A stretch of 64,000 nucleotides of DNA from Longitalea luteola (GTDB lineage Bacteria; Bacteroidota; Bacteroidia; Chitinophagales; Chitinophagaceae). The stretch covers positions 186,001-250,000 of the forward strand of contig NZ_JAFIQX010000009.1 of NCBI RefSeq assembly GCF_017356035.1. Reading direction: 5' to 3'. This document shows positions 16,249-25,459 of this stretch, in pieces. A model generated the notes under the pieces. It saw nothing but the letters and a program-made list of their open reading frames with translations, searched no databases and had not been told where the DNA came from. A program made the translations under genes and the position numbers. Positions within the stretch are counted from its first letter, which is position 1. Each line of letters starts with the position of its first letter.

Positions 16249-16312
16249 AATTAAAATATGAGGCTTGTCAATTGTGCAATGCCAGTTGTTCCCCCTTTTA
16301 CGGTTTGGGGTG

Positions 16313-17782
16313 TTAATTAATTAATTCAGTCAACCAGAATGGTGCTACCCCTATGGCCACAATGCCAATGATAAGAAGCACAGCAGCCAGTTTCTCATTC
16401 CAGCGGGCGTCTGAGAGCACATGGCCCTGTTGCAGCAAAGAGCCAGTGCCTTCCACCAGTAATGGTCCCATGATCACTTTGCCCATGGCTCGCAAGATGT
16501 ACACGGCTGTTACGACAATGGAGGCACAAGCGAGGATCGTTGCCAACCGGTACCAGGCATCTTCTCTTTGCCAGGCGCCCATAAAAACGGTTACTTCGGC
16601 TACAAACCCACTTAAACCCGGTAAACCCAGCGAGCATAAACCAGCGATAACAAATACCGTTGCAATAAAAGGCATCACTTTCAACAAGCCGCCCAACTGC
16701 GCCACCTGCCGGGTGTGCGTTCGGTCGTACAACATGCCAATGGCGGCGAAGAAGAGCGCGGTCATTAATCCATGCGATACCATTTGCAACACCGCGCCCA
16801 TCATGGCCGTTTTCGTGAGCATACCAATCCCTAACAACACAAACCCGCAATGGCTAACAGATGAATAGGCATTGATGTATTTCAGATCGGTTTGCATCAT
16901 CGTAGCGAAGGCGCCATAGATGATAGCAATGGTAGCCAGCACAATGATGATGCCCGAGTACGACTGCGCTGCCGCTGGCATTAACAGCGCCATGCGTAAA
17001 CAGCCATAACCGCCCAGTTTCATGGAGATGCCTGCCAGGAACATCGACGCTGCTGTAGGCGCCGATGAATGGCCATCGGGCACCCAGGTATGAAAGGGGA
17101 ACAAGGCCGTGAAAATGCCAAAGCCGATAAATGCAAATGGGAAGAATAGTTCCTGTACATCGGTTGATATACCTGCCTGAGCGATCTGCAACAGATCGAA
17201 TGTAGGGCCGTTGGCTGTGGGTGTATTGAAATAGATACCGGCCAGCCCAACAAAAACAAGCGCGCTGCCGCCCATCAATAGCAGGGCCAGTTTCATCGCA
17301 CTGTACGATGACCGGCCGCTGCCCCAGATCCCGATCAGCAGGAACTTGGGGATCACGGCCACCTCGAGGAAGAAAAACAAGGTGAACAGGTCGAGCGAAA
17401 TGAAAAAGCCATAAGCGCCCAGGCTGAGCAGGACCAATAAAAAGAAAAATTCTTTACTGAGCTTTTCTACCGGCCAGGAAACGAGGATACCGGCCACCGT
17501 TACCAATGCCGTTAAGAGGATCATGGCGATGGCGATGCCATCTATCCCAACATGATAATGTATATTCAATGAAGCAAACCAGGTAAGATCCTCTTCAAAC
17601 AAAATAGCAGCCGCATTACCGGCAGGCCGTTGTTGCCAGTAAGCCCCCAACAGCCATAGCACATAGATCAATTGCACAACCGCTCCACTCAACGCCACTA
17701 CACGAACCTGCCTGAACCCATTACACAGCAACAATGCAATGGCGGTGAGAAGCGGCAATATGATCAAGACTGATAATGACAT
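16313..17782 (-). CDS. nuoM: NADH-quinone oxidoreductase subunit M
   Basis: Antiporter-like membrane subunit of complex I, about 489 residues. Typical motifs are the Glu-containing FFFLEVAVIPKFLLIGIWG, the loop FPFHTWVPDGHSSAPTAASM, LKYINAYSSVSHCGFVLLG and LGLPGLSGFVAE. I chose MSLSVLIILPLL because NuoM proteins begin at that hydrophobic segment; an ATG nine codons upstream (17809) is possible. It lies between nuoL and nuoN in the usual order. Confidence 0.95.
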   Translation of the reverse strand: MSLSVLIILPLLTAIALLLCNGFRQVRVVALSGAVVQLIYVLWLLGAYWQQRPAGNAAAILFEEDLTWFASLNIHYHVGIDGIAIAMILLTALVTVAGILVSWPVEKLSKEFFFLLVLLSLGAYGFFISLDLFTLFFFLEVAVIPKFLLIGIWGSGRSSYSAMKLALLLMGGSALVFVGLAGIYFNTPTANGPTFDLLQIAQAGISTDVQELFFPFAFIGFGIFTALFPFHTWVPDGHSSAPTAASMFLAGISMKLGGYGCLRMALLMPAAAQSYSGIIIVLATIAIIYGAFATMMQTDLKYINAYSSVSHCGFVLLGIGMLTKTAMMGAVLQMVSHGLMTALFFAAIGMLYDRTHTRQVAQLGGLLKVMPFIATVFVIAGLCSLGLPGLSGFVAEVTVFMGAWQREDAWYRLATILACASIVVTAVYILRAMGKVIMGPLLVEGTGSLLQQGHVLSDARWNEKLAAVLLIIGIVAIGVAPFWLTELIN

Positions 17783-17878
17783 AGCATGTTCATAATTTAA
17801 GTGATGCAATCGCGGTTACAAGTTACCCGTCCCCGGTTTTCAACCATGTAACCTGAAACTGTACCCTGTATTTTCATT

Positions 17879-17910
17879 AGCGCATCAGCACATCAGCACA
17901 TTAGCACATT
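17879..17910. repeat. Octamer tandem array between nuoL and nuoM
   Basis: Four units at exact 8-bp period: AGCGCATC, AGCACATC, AGCACATT, AGCACATT, ending four bases before the nuoL stop codon. The preceding 60 bases carry a looser 7-bp rhythm (TGTAACC, TGAAACT, GTACCCT). Confidence 0.7.
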
Positions 17911-17914
17911 GTTC

Positions 17915-19831
17915 TCACGTCCAATAAATAAACACTGCTGCGAGAGCTATAATACTGCCAAACACATACAACATATAATTTTGTACACTGCCCGATTGTA
18001 ATGCTTTTATGCTTTCTGACAACCGGGTAGTGGCCCAGCCTGCTCCATTCATGAACCCATCTACAAGATGTCTGTCGATCCAGGCAGCAGGTTTCGCAAT
18101 GCCGTTAAAAACGATCTTTTTGGTAATGAAAAGGTACAGCTCATCGAAATAGAACTTATGTCTTACTAACTTATACATTCCCCTAAATGCAAGGGCCCAT
18201 TTTCGAGGCAGCGGATTATTTTTAAAATAAAGCACATACGCGATAGTTATACCTGCTATGGCGACTGCTACGGGCGCAATTGAAAAACGAAGCGGAACAG
18301 TAATTTCCTCCTGTCCATTGACAGCTACAAAATGCGGGAAGGGAATAAATCCAACCGTAATAGCCGCTGCGGCCAGCACCAATAAAGGACCTTTCATAGT
18401 CCAGCTACCTTCCCCATGGTGATTGCTGTAGCTGGGTGTTCTGTTCCAGAAAATGCGGAAGTACAACCGGAACATATAATAAGCCGTTAAGCCGGAAGTG
18501 ACCAGCCCCAGGATATATCCAAAGCGGTTATTCTCCCAGGCAGCCAGCAGGATCTCTTCCTTACTAAAGAAACCGGCAAAAGGTGGTATGCCGGCAATGG
18601 CCAGACAGGCAATCAAAAATGTAATATGCGTCAGGGGCATTAACTTTCGCAATCCGCCCATTTCCCGTATTTCATTGGTATGAACGAAATGAATAACGGC
18701 CCCTGCACCCAGGAACAATAAAGATTTAAAGAATGCATGGGTAAACAAATGAAAAAGCGAGGCGCTGTAACCAGTGGCAGTATCGCCATAACCCGAAAGA
18801 CCCAACGCAAATAACATATAGCCGATCTGTGAAATGGTGGAATATGCAAGCACCCGTTTAATATCCGTTTGGGTGCAGGCAATGATCGCCGCCAGCAAAG
18901 CAGACAGCGCACCCACCCAGGTTATAATTTGCAAAACAGCTTCATCTAAGAGGTATACCGGGTATAACCGTGCCACCAGGTAAACGCCAGCCACCACCAT
19001 AGTAGCCGCATGTATCAGAGCAGATACGGGCGTTGGTCCTTCCATAGCATCGGGCAACCAGATGTGCAGGGGGAACATGGCCGATTTACCGGCGCCGCCT
19101 ATAAATACCAGCACCAGCGCCCAGGTTAAGAGGGAGATCCCCATGAAACCAATTTGTGGTGTTTGCGTCAATGGCGACAAATTTGTAGCAGTTAACCGGT
19201 AGATCAACATATTAAAATCCAGCGTGCCGCCGTAATAGGCGAGTATCAGTATGCCGATCAAAAAACCAAGATCGGCAAAGCGTGTTACAATAAATGCTTT
19301 TTTCGCCGCAGCCACTGCTGCCGGCCGGTCGTAATAAAAACCAATGAGCAGAAAAGAAGAAACGCCTACCAGTTCCCAAAAGATATAGATCTGCAGAAGA
19401 TTAGTCGAAAGCACCAGTCCCAGCATCGAAAAAGTGAACAATCCCAGGAATGCATAATAGGTGGCAAACCGGTCCTCGCCCTTCATATAACCCAGACTGA
19501 ACAGATGCACCATCAGGGAAATAAATGTTACCACTACCAGCATCATTACGGAGGCCGGATCGACCAGCACCCCCATATCAATTGACAGGCCGGGCGAGAA
19601 TGACAACCAGGTATAATGCAGTGCCGTTACCGGCGGATAAATGCCGTTGATTTTTCCACTGACAAAAAAATAATTATACGCGGTATAAAAAGCCAGTACC
19701 GTTGACACCAGCAACAGGAATGTTCCTAAGATCCCGGCTGACCTGGTCAGGGATTTACCAAACAACCCCAGGATAATAAAACCTGCCAGCGGCAGCAACG
19801 GTATCAATGTTATGTATGATGAATAGTTCAT
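17915..19831 (-). CDS. nuoL: NADH-quinone oxidoreductase subunit L
   Basis: The largest antiporter-like subunit of complex I, 638 residues. It has about 16 helices, and the C-terminal section holds the long lateral helix that braces the membrane arm. Signatures: FWELVGVSSFLLIGFY with the key Glu, FPLHIWLPDAMEGPTPVSALIHAATM, RVLAYSTISQIGYM and GIPPFAGFFSKEEIL. I start at MNYSSYITLIPLLPL; an ATG five codons upstream (19846) falls in a heptamer array. Confidence 0.95.
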   Translation of the reverse strand: MNYSSYITLIPLLPLAGFIILGLFGKSLTRSAGILGTFLLLVSTVLAFYTAYNYFFVSGKINGIYPPVTALHYTWLSFSPGLSIDMGVLVDPASVMMLVVVTFISLMVHLFSLGYMKGEDRFATYYAFLGLFTFSMLGLVLSTNLLQIYIFWELVGVSSFLLIGFYYDRPAAVAAAKKAFIVTRFADLGFLIGILILAYYGGTLDFNMLIYRLTATNLSPLTQTPQIGFMGISLLTWALVLVFIGGAGKSAMFPLHIWLPDAMEGPTPVSALIHAATMVVAGVYLVARLYPVYLLDEAVLQIITWVGALSALLAAIIACTQTDIKRVLAYSTISQIGYMLFALGLSGYGDTATGYSASLFHLFTHAFFKSLLFLGAGAVIHFVHTNEIREMGGLRKLMPLTHITFLIACLAIAGIPPFAGFFSKEEILLAAWENNRFGYILGLVTSGLTAYYMFRLYFRIFWNRTPSYSNHHGEGSWTMKGPLLVLAAAAITVGFIPFPHFVAVNGQEEITVPLRFSIAPVAVAIAGITIAYVLYFKNNPLPRKWALAFRGMYKLVRHKFYFDELYLFITKKIVFNGIAKPAAWIDRHLVDGFMNGAGWATTRLSESIKALQSGSVQNYMLYVFGSIIALAAVFIYWT

Positions 19832-19833
19832 AT

Positions 19834-19895
19834 AGTGAATGGTCAATGGTGAATGGTCAATGGTGAATGGTCAAGGGTCGGTGGTCAATGTCAAT
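19834..19895. repeat. Heptamer tandem array, GGTSAAT type, abutting the nuoL start
   Basis: Eight or nine units at 7-bp period, alternating GGTCAAT and GGTGAAT with variants GGTCAAG and GGTCGGT. It begins three bases upstream of the nuoL start codon, occupying the position of its ribosome binding region. Confidence 0.9.
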
Positions 19896-19927
19896 TTCAC
19901 AGTCGCTACCTCCACTCGCCTATGATC

Positions 19928-20242
19928 TTAATACTTCATCTCCTGCGCATCCTCCACATCAATAGAACGGTGATTCCTGTACAGATTAATAATGATCGCA
20001 ATTGCTACCGCAGCTTCTGCAGCGGCAACCGTGATAATAAACAGGCTGAAGAAAACGCCATTCAGTGTATGGGGGTACAGGTATTTATTGAATGCCACAA
20101 AATTGATGTTCACGCTGTTAAGCATCAGTTCTATGGCCATCAGCATCGTGATCAGGTTGCGCCGGGTGAACAGTCCGTACACGCCGATAAAAAACAGCGC
20201 CGTACTTACAAATAAGATATGTGTTAATGGAATGCTGCTCAT
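19928..20242 (-). CDS. nuoK: NADH-quinone oxidoreductase subunit K
   Basis: A 104-residue subunit of complex I with three membrane helices. The two buried glutamates typical of the family are visible in MAIELMLNSVNINFVAF and VAAAEAAVAIAI. Length is standard. Its start overlaps the nuoJ stop by four bases (ATGA), so the two are translationally coupled. Confidence 0.96.
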   Translation of the reverse strand: MSSIPLTHILFVSTALFFIGVYGLFTRRNLITMLMAIELMLNSVNINFVAFNKYLYPHTLNGVFFSLFIITVAAAEAAVAIAIIINLYRNHRSIDVEDAQEMKY

Positions 20243-20877
20243 GTTGCTTTTTCCTCCATTATTGAAACTTCGTCAGGTGTTGTTGACGCCGCCGGTACAT
20301 CAGTCAGGTTATTGCTGGTTCCAAAGCCGCCAACAGTTGCTGTATGTTTTTGAATGGTCTTTCCTTTGGGAACCGATCGCATGGCAATGACGATACAACC
20401 GATCATAGCAGCCAGTAACAACATACTCACCACTTCAAAGGGCAGCACGAAGCCATGCTGTTTGGTATCGAGCATTTGTTCGCCAATAGCGGAAACAGGC
20501 ACGACAAATGGTTTCACCGGACCAGCCGATGCAAACCCATATTCCGCAATAATTTTATAAGAGAAGGCAAACCCTAATAACACAGCCAGTATGAAAAACA
20601 GCGTTCGTTTCAATGGCGGTTTGGGCATCTTACTGCCCGACTGCTGGGTGAGAAAAATAGAAAAAATGATCAGCACCACCACTCCACCTACATATACGAT
20701 GATTTGAACGGCCGCCACAAATTCCACCTGCATCCAGAAATACAGGGCCGCAACCCCCACCAGGCTGAACAGCAACCAGATGGCCGACCGGAAAATTTTG
20801 TTAGCAGTCACTGCCAATACAGCCGTTCCCAGCACAAAGGCTGAGATCAGATAAAATAGTATGTCGGATGCATTCAT
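20239..20877 (-). CDS. nuoJ: NADH-quinone oxidoreductase subunit J
   Basis: A 212-residue, five-helix subunit of complex I near the quinone/membrane-arm junction. The motif VEFVAAVQIIVYVGGVVVLIIF matches the family's pi-bulge helix. The hydrophilic C-terminal tail (about residues 170-212, PKGKTIQKHTATVGGFGTSN) is longer than in many NuoJ proteins. I start at MNASDILFYLIS; 17 upstream codons come from a heptamer array. Confidence 0.95.
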   Translation of the reverse strand: MNASDILFYLISAFVLGTAVLAVTANKIFRSAIWLLFSLVGVAALYFWMQVEFVAAVQIIVYVGGVVVLIIFSIFLTQQSGSKMPKPPLKRTLFFILAVLLGFAFSYKIIAEYGFASAGPVKPFVVPVSAIGEQMLDTKQHGFVLPFEVVSMLLLAAMIGCIVIAMRSVPKGKTIQKHTATVGGFGTSNNLTDVPAASTTPDEVSIMEEKAT

Positions 20878-20880
20878 AAA

Positions 20881-20922
20881 ATCAATCGGCAATAGACAAT
20901 AGGCAATGGGCAATTGGCAATC
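20881..20922. repeat. Heptamer tandem array, GGCAATN type, abutting the nuoJ start
   Basis: Six units at exact 7-bp period: ATCAATC, GGCAATA, GACAATA, GGCAATG, GGCAATT, GGCAATC. It begins three bases upstream of the nuoJ start codon. Confidence 0.9.
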
Positions 20923-20970
20923 GCTCAAACTTCAGTCTTCACTATTATCCGATTACCTAATAATTATTAA

Positions 20971-21050
20971 CTCAATAACTGAACAACTCAATAACTGAAC
21001 AACTCAATAACTGAACAACTCAATAACTTATTAACTTAATAACTGGAATA
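20971..21050. repeat. 16-bp tandem array between nuoJ and nuoI
   Basis: CTCAATAACTGAACAA occurs three times without change (20971-21018), followed by two degenerate copies (to 21050). Each 16-mer is two octamers of the form CTSAAYAA. The array ends five bases before the nuoI stop codon. Confidence 0.9.
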
Positions 21051-21054
21051 ACAG

Positions 21055-21531
21055 CTACTCCACCCCTGCCCGCAACTTTGATCCTGGTTGATTCAATTTC
21101 TTCAACAGCCTGTTCCGGTCATATACACTGTGTTCAAATGTTTGGGCCATTTTAATAGCGCTGGTCGGACAAGCCTCCACGCATAAATTACACATCGTGC
21201 ACAGCTCCAGGTGATAGACAAAGGTGTCCAGCGCTTTTTTCTTTTTGCCCTCCGGCGTTGTATCGAACTTGGTAATGATTTTTATGGTAGCGTTCGGACA
21301 AGCCAGCTCACAAGCCGTACAGCCGGTACATGCATGCTCGTTATTCTCATCATGGATCATTACCACTTCACCGCGGAAGCGTTCTGGCAGTTTCATGTGC
21401 GCCCGGTTGTCGGGATATTGTTGCGTAATGATCTCTTTAGGCCGTACAAAATAACTCCCCGTTGTCTTCATGCCTTTCAACAGGGATGATACCGCCTTAA
21501 ATACGTCCGATATATATTCTTTAATAAACAT
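21055..21531 (-). CDS. nuoI: NADH-quinone oxidoreductase subunit I
   Basis: A 158-residue ferredoxin-like subunit of complex I that holds two 4Fe-4S clusters (N6a and N6b) relaying electrons towards NuoB. All eight ligands are present: Cys68, 71, 74 and 78 (CTGCTACELACP), and Cys111, 114, 117 and 121 (CTMCNLCVEACP). An N-terminal amphipathic helix may dock to NuoH. Forty-two bases separate it from nuoH. Confidence 0.96.
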   Translation of the reverse strand: MFIKEYISDVFKAVSSLLKGMKTTGSYFVRPKEIITQQYPDNRAHMKLPERFRGEVVMIHDENNEHACTGCTACELACPNATIKIITKFDTTPEGKKKKALDTFVYHLELCTMCNLCVEACPTSAIKMAQTFEHSVYDRNRLLKKLNQPGSKLRAGVE

Positions 21532-21573
21532 TGCATACGTTTTTATATCTCCCCTTTAGGGGTTGGGGTGCGG

Positions 21574-22650
21574 TTAAAAATGCCATCCCATGATCGCGAT
21601 CAACGTTATCAGCAACAGGTTGAACATACTGATCGGCAATAAATATTTCCATTCGAGACTCAGCAACTGATCAACGCGCAACCGGGGGAATGTCCACCGG
21701 AACCACATGATCAAAAAGATCAGGCAAAATGTTTTGCCCAGGAACCAAAGCGACGAAGGGATGTAATCCATGATTCTGTTAAAATCATCCCAATTACCAA
21801 TGTGCAACGGCATCCAGCCGCCCAGGAACAAGGTGGCTCCAATGGCACATACTATAAAGATGTTGATGTACTCCGCCAGAAAGAACAAGGCGAATCTCAT
21901 TCCCGAATATTCAGTATGAAAACCGGCCGTTAATTCCGATTCTGCTTCCGCCAGGTCAAAAGGTGCGCGATTGGTTTCTGCGGTTACAGCTATAATAAAG
22001 ATCACAAAAGCGATGAGGGCAGGAATATGTCCGCGAAACAACCACCAGCCGGTTTGCTGGGAAGCAATGATGTCAGACACCTGTAAACTGCCAGCCAGTA
22101 CAACAATGGAAATGATAGACAAGCCCGCGGATAATTCATAACTAACGATCTGGGCCCCGCTGCGCATAGCGCCTAATAGTGAGTATTTATTATTGCTGGC
22201 CCAGCCGGCCATCAGTATACCAATTACCGAAACAGAAGATACTGCCGACACATACAACACGCCTATGTTGATATCCCATATTTGAAAACCTTTCGCAAAG
22301 GCAATGGGCGCCATGATCAGCATAGCTGCGATCATTACAATAAAAGGGGCCAGGTTGAACAGAAATTTATCGGCGCCATCGGGTGTTAAGCCTTCCTTCA
22401 TCATCAGTTTTAAGGTATCCGCTGCCGTTTGTAACATGCCTCTCGGGCCTACCCGGTTTGGCCCCAGGCGGATCTGCATGCGGGCGGCCACCTTGCGCTC
22501 CATTAATACCAATACCAGGCCCAGCACAGCAAATAAGCCGATCACCAGCAACATCACAATCGCGCACTCCAGTATCAATGCCATGGTGGGGTTGAACGTG
22601 CTGTACAACCATTGTTGAATTGAATTGGTTATGGTTTCTAAACTGAACAT
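21574..22650 (-). CDS. nuoH: NADH-quinone oxidoreductase subunit H
   Basis: A 358-residue, eight-helix subunit that forms the quinone chamber of complex I. Motifs: LMERKVAARMQIRLGPNRVG after the first helix, TAETNRAPFDLAEAESEL (the acidic quinone-funnel loop) and RWTFPRLRVDQLL. I start at MFSLETITNSIQQW; 19 upstream codons run into a pyrimidine-rich heptamer array. It follows nuoD directly, in the position where nuoE, nuoF and nuoG would normally intervene. Confidence 0.96.
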   Translation of the reverse strand: MFSLETITNSIQQWLYSTFNPTMALILECAIVMLLVIGLFAVLGLVLVLMERKVAARMQIRLGPNRVGPRGMLQTAADTLKLMMKEGLTPDGADKFLFNLAPFIVMIAAMLIMAPIAFAKGFQIWDINIGVLYVSAVSSVSVIGILMAGWASNNKYSLLGAMRSGAQIVSYELSAGLSIISIVVLAGSLQVSDIIASQQTGWWLFRGHIPALIAFVIFIIAVTAETNRAPFDLAEAESELTAGFHTEYSGMRFALFFLAEYINIFIVCAIGATLFLGGWMPLHIGNWDDFNRIMDYIPSSLWFLGKTFCLIFLIMWFRWTFPRLRVDQLLSLEWKYLLPISMFNLLLITLIAIMGWHF

Positions 22651-22689
22651 TGTATATATAGACCCGGTTTTTAGGAACCGAGGTAACTC

Positions 22690-22732
22690 ATACCTCCTAT
22701 TTAACATCGTACATCCTACTTCCTACTTCATA
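22690..22732. repeat. Heptamer tandem array, CWTCNTA type, between nuoD and nuoH
   Basis: Four clear units at 7-bp period (CATCGTA, CATCCTA, CTTCCTA, CTTCATA), preceded by weaker ones (CATACCT, CCTATTT). Confidence 0.7.
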
Positions 22733-22768
22733 TTTTTTATACCGATTGGCTTCAATCATATTCATATT

Positions 22769-23935
22769 TTACCTATCAATATCCGGTATCACCAGATCAA
22801 GCGTCCCCATGATGGCCATTAAATCCCCAATCTTACAACCCCGGCTCATATGATCCAATGCCGATAAATTTGAAAAACCGGGCGATCTGAATTTGATGCG
22901 GTAAGGTGTGGTGCCCCCTTCACTTACGATATATACGCCCAGCTCGCCACGGGCCGTTTCCACGCGCGAATAAAATTCTCCCTTCGGTAGTTTCAATACG
23001 GCTTTTGTCTTCGCCTGAAAATCCCCTTCGGGAATATTATCGATCAATTGTTCAATGATGCGCACCGATTGCCGCAATTCTTTTATGCGCACCAGGTAAC
23101 GGGCATAACTATCGCCGGCTGTTTCAATGATCTCATCAAAATTTACTTTGTCATATACTTCGTATGGATATAACTTCCGGATATCACAGGCTACGCCACT
23201 GGCTCTGCCAACGGGGCCGGTGCAACCAAAAGAGATCGCATCTTCTCTTGACAATACCCCAATTCCTTTGGTGCGGTTCTGGAAAATAATGTTGCCGGTT
23301 ACCAGGTCATCGTATTCATCGATCTTGCTGTTGAATAGTTGTATGAAGTCTTTTACTCTTCGCTGGAAATTCGGATGAATGTCATACATCACGCCACCGG
23401 GCACCATATAGTTCATGGTAAGGCGGGTGCCGCAGGTTTCTTCCATAATATCATTAATGGTTTCGCGTTCCCGAAATGCATAAAAGAACGGCGTGAAGGC
23501 ACCGAGGTCCATAGCCATGGCGCCCCACCACAATTCATGAGAAGCAATACGGGTCAGCTCGTCCATCAGCACGCGGATCACCTGGGCCCGCGGCGGTATT
23601 TCCAGCTGCAGCCCTTTTTCAACGCATAACACGCAGCCGTGATTGTTAATGTGGGCCGACAAATAATCCATTCTGCTCGTTACATAAATAAATTGCCGGT
23701 AGCTCAGGCTTTCGCACATCTTCTCTATACTGCGATGGATATAACCTAAATGCGGTTCGATCTTTTTAATGGTTTCACCCTCCAGCGTGATCACTAAATG
23801 CAATACCCCATGCGTAGCCGGATGCTGCGGCCCTACATTGATCACCAGCCCGGCTCCGGCTTCATCCATCGCTAAGTCCCTTGCTGTGGTTGGGGCTATA
23901 GTATTGGAATTAAGTATTTGTGTTTCCCTGTACAC
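22769..23935 (-). CDS. nuoD: NADH-quinone oxidoreductase subunit D
   Basis: The 49-kDa-type subunit of complex I, 388 residues, which with NuoB and NuoH forms the quinone-reduction site. Signatures: NVGPQHPATHGVLHLVITLEGE with the quinone-site His, HLGYIHRSIEKM, SRMDYLSAHINN and GELGVYIVSEGGTTPYRIKFRSP. It is a separate gene from nuoC, with 17 bases between. There is no NADH-binding module next to it. Confidence 0.97.
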   Translation of the reverse strand: MYRETQILNSNTIAPTTARDLAMDEAGAGLVINVGPQHPATHGVLHLVITLEGETIKKIEPHLGYIHRSIEKMCESLSYRQFIYVTSRMDYLSAHINNHGCVLCVEKGLQLEIPPRAQVIRVLMDELTRIASHELWWGAMAMDLGAFTPFFYAFRERETINDIMEETCGTRLTMNYMVPGGVMYDIHPNFQRRVKDFIQLFNSKIDEYDDLVTGNIIFQNRTKGIGVLSREDAISFGCTGPVGRASGVACDIRKLYPYEVYDKVNFDEIIETAGDSYARYLVRIKELRQSVRIIEQLIDNIPEGDFQAKTKAVLKLPKGEFYSRVETARGELGVYIVSEGGTTPYRIKFRSPGFSNLSALDHMSRGCKIGDLMAIMGTLDLVIPDIDR

Positions 23936-23952
23936 GCTGTTTATTTATATTG

Positions 23953-24456
23953 TCAGAGTTTGATCATATTCACCGGGTCTTCAAAATCTTTTCGCAGCGG
24001 ATGGCCTTCAAAATCATCTGTCAACACCAACCGCCGCAGGTCGGGGTGATGCAGGAAGCGCACACCGAAGAGGTCAAAAACCTCGCGCTCATGAAATTCT
24101 GCTGTTCGCCAGATGTCTGATACCGTTTCTATTTCGGGATGATCACTGGTCAGTTTTACTTTTACCACCAGCACATGCCGGAACACCGTAGAAGTAAAAT
24201 GATACACCATCATAAAAATACCACCACTACCTTCGTCCGCGGTGTTGCCAGCAGCCGGCGTTTTGCCTGCCGTTGGCCAGTGGATGCAGGTAAGGCAAAA
24301 CAAATAATCCATCTGCAGCACGCCATTTCGCAACCAATGCGCAACGGGCTTCCAATCGCCGGTTTCAACCTGCACATTCAACCATTCGCCGGTTTCTTCA
24401 AAAACCGCTTTAGGTTGAAATTGGGTTATATGTTCTTTCAGCTCGTCTTTTGTCAT
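23953..24456 (-). CDS. nuoC: NADH-quinone oxidoreductase subunit C
   Basis: The 30-kDa-type subunit of complex I, 167 residues. The family signature ERE(V/I)[31 protein letters not shown] is present in [17 protein letters not shown] and [15 protein letters not shown]. Its start overlaps the nuoB stop by four bases (ATGA). A Gly/Ala-rich internal stretch ([16 protein letters not shown]) is an unusual loop insertion. Confidence 0.96.
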   Translation of the reverse strand: MTKDELKEHITQFQPKAVFEETGEWLNVQVETGDWKPVAHWLRNGVLQMDYLFCLTCIHWPTAGKTPAAGNTADEGSGGIFMMVYHFTSTVFRHVLVVKVKLTSDHPEIETVSDIWRTAEFHEREVFDLFGVRFLHHPDLRRLVLTDDFEGHPLRKDFEDPVNMIKL

Positions 24457-25019
24457 GACTGCTTTGTTTCTGCCCGTATTTGTTCACGGGTGAGGCCTGC
24501 TTTTATTTTCTGTTGCAAGGTGATCAGTGCATGCAACAGGGCTTCCGGCCTGGGCGGACAACCGGGAATGTACACGTCGACCGGGATAATATGATCGGCG
24601 CCTTTTACTACAGAATAGGTATTATAAAAGAAGGGACCGCCGCTGATGGCACACGCGCCCATGGCGATCACATATTTTGGATCGGCCATCTGATCGTACA
24701 AGCGCTTGAGCACGGGCGCCATTTTATTTACGATGGTGCCGGCGATGATGATCACATCGGCCTGGCGGGGTGTTGCCCGCGCCACTTCAAAACCAAAGCG
24801 GGAGAAATCGTATTTCGAAGAAGCCGCCGACATCATTTCAATGCCACAGCAGCTGGTGGCAAACGTGAGCGGCCATAAGGAATTTGCACGAGCCCAGTTA
24901 ACGATATCATTAAATGAGCTGATAATGAGCCCACCCCCGGGCAGGTTATGCACCTGGCCGGGGAATGCCGTGTTCCCGTTGGATGCGGTATCTATGTCTG
25001 TTTTTACGTTGTTTTCCAT
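24453..25019 (-). CDS. nuoB: NADH-quinone oxidoreductase subunit B
   Basis: A 188-residue subunit that carries cluster N2, the last iron-sulfur cluster before quinone. The tandem ligands Cys57-Cys58 lie in [11 protein letters not shown]; the other two are in MGACAISGG and [12 protein letters not shown]. The first 25 residues are a non-conserved polar extension. It lies 22 bases after nuoA. Confidence 0.97.
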   Translation of the reverse strand: MENNVKTDIDTASNGNTAFPGQVHNLPGGGLIISSFNDIVNWARANSLWPLTFATSCCGIEMMSAASSKYDFSRFGFEVARATPRQADVIIIAGTIVNKMAPVLKRLYDQMADPKYVIAMGACAISGGPFFYNTYSVVKGADHIIPVDVYIPGCPPRPEALLHALITLQQKIKAGLTREQIRAETKQS

Positions 25020-25041
25020 TGACGGATAGTTTACTCCGTAT

Positions 25042-25392
25042 TTACATCCATTTCAATGCGCCTTTCTTGTGTGCGTATAAAAACCCGGTAAATAATATGA
25101 AAAAGAAAATGGCGATCTCAACTAGCGCCATTATGCCAACTTTTTTTACAACAACAGCCCAGGGATAAACAAAGATCAGTTCGACATCAAAGATCAGGAA
25201 CAGCAGGGCGAATAAATAATACCCTACATTGAATTGATTCCAGGGTGAGCCTTCAGAAGGTATGCCACATTCATAGGGTTGACCTTTTTGCGCATTCACC
25301 GATCCTCTTACCAAAAATTTTGATACGAGTATGCCGCCGGCCGAAAACAAAATGGCAGCAATGGTCAATACAAGGAGCGCAACAGGTCCCAT
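25042..25392 (-). CDS. nuoA: NADH-quinone oxidoreductase subunit A
   Basis: A 116-residue subunit of complex I with three membrane helices. It has the family core [40 protein letters not shown], including the quinone-loop Cys and the conserved acidic residues of the second helix. First gene of the 11-gene operon; a candidate promoter lies 40-67 bases upstream. Confidence 0.97.
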   Translation of the reverse strand: MGPVALLVLTIAAILFSAGGILVSKFLVRGSVNAQKGQPYECGIPSEGSPWNQFNVGYYLFALLFLIFDVELIFVYPWAVVVKKVGIMALVEIAIFFFILFTGFLYAHKKGALKWM

Positions 25393-25430
25393 ATGGCGAA
25401 TTTGGTAGTTAGCAAATCGGCTGCTGATTC

Positions 25431-25459
25431 TAAATTTAGGATTTTTATTTCAAATCCAA
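25431..25459 (-). promoter_or_regulatory. Candidate promoter of the nuo operon
   Basis: Read on the minus strand: TTGG, 17 bases, then TAAATTTA, close to the Bacteroidota pattern TTTG-N17-23-TAnnTTTG. The predicted transcript would have a leader of about 30 bases before nuoA. Confidence 0.35.

Noticed and set aside
16353-16868. Long plus-strand frame opposite nuoM
   Set aside because: It is a shadow of nuoM on the other strand; the nuoM protein has full family signatures.
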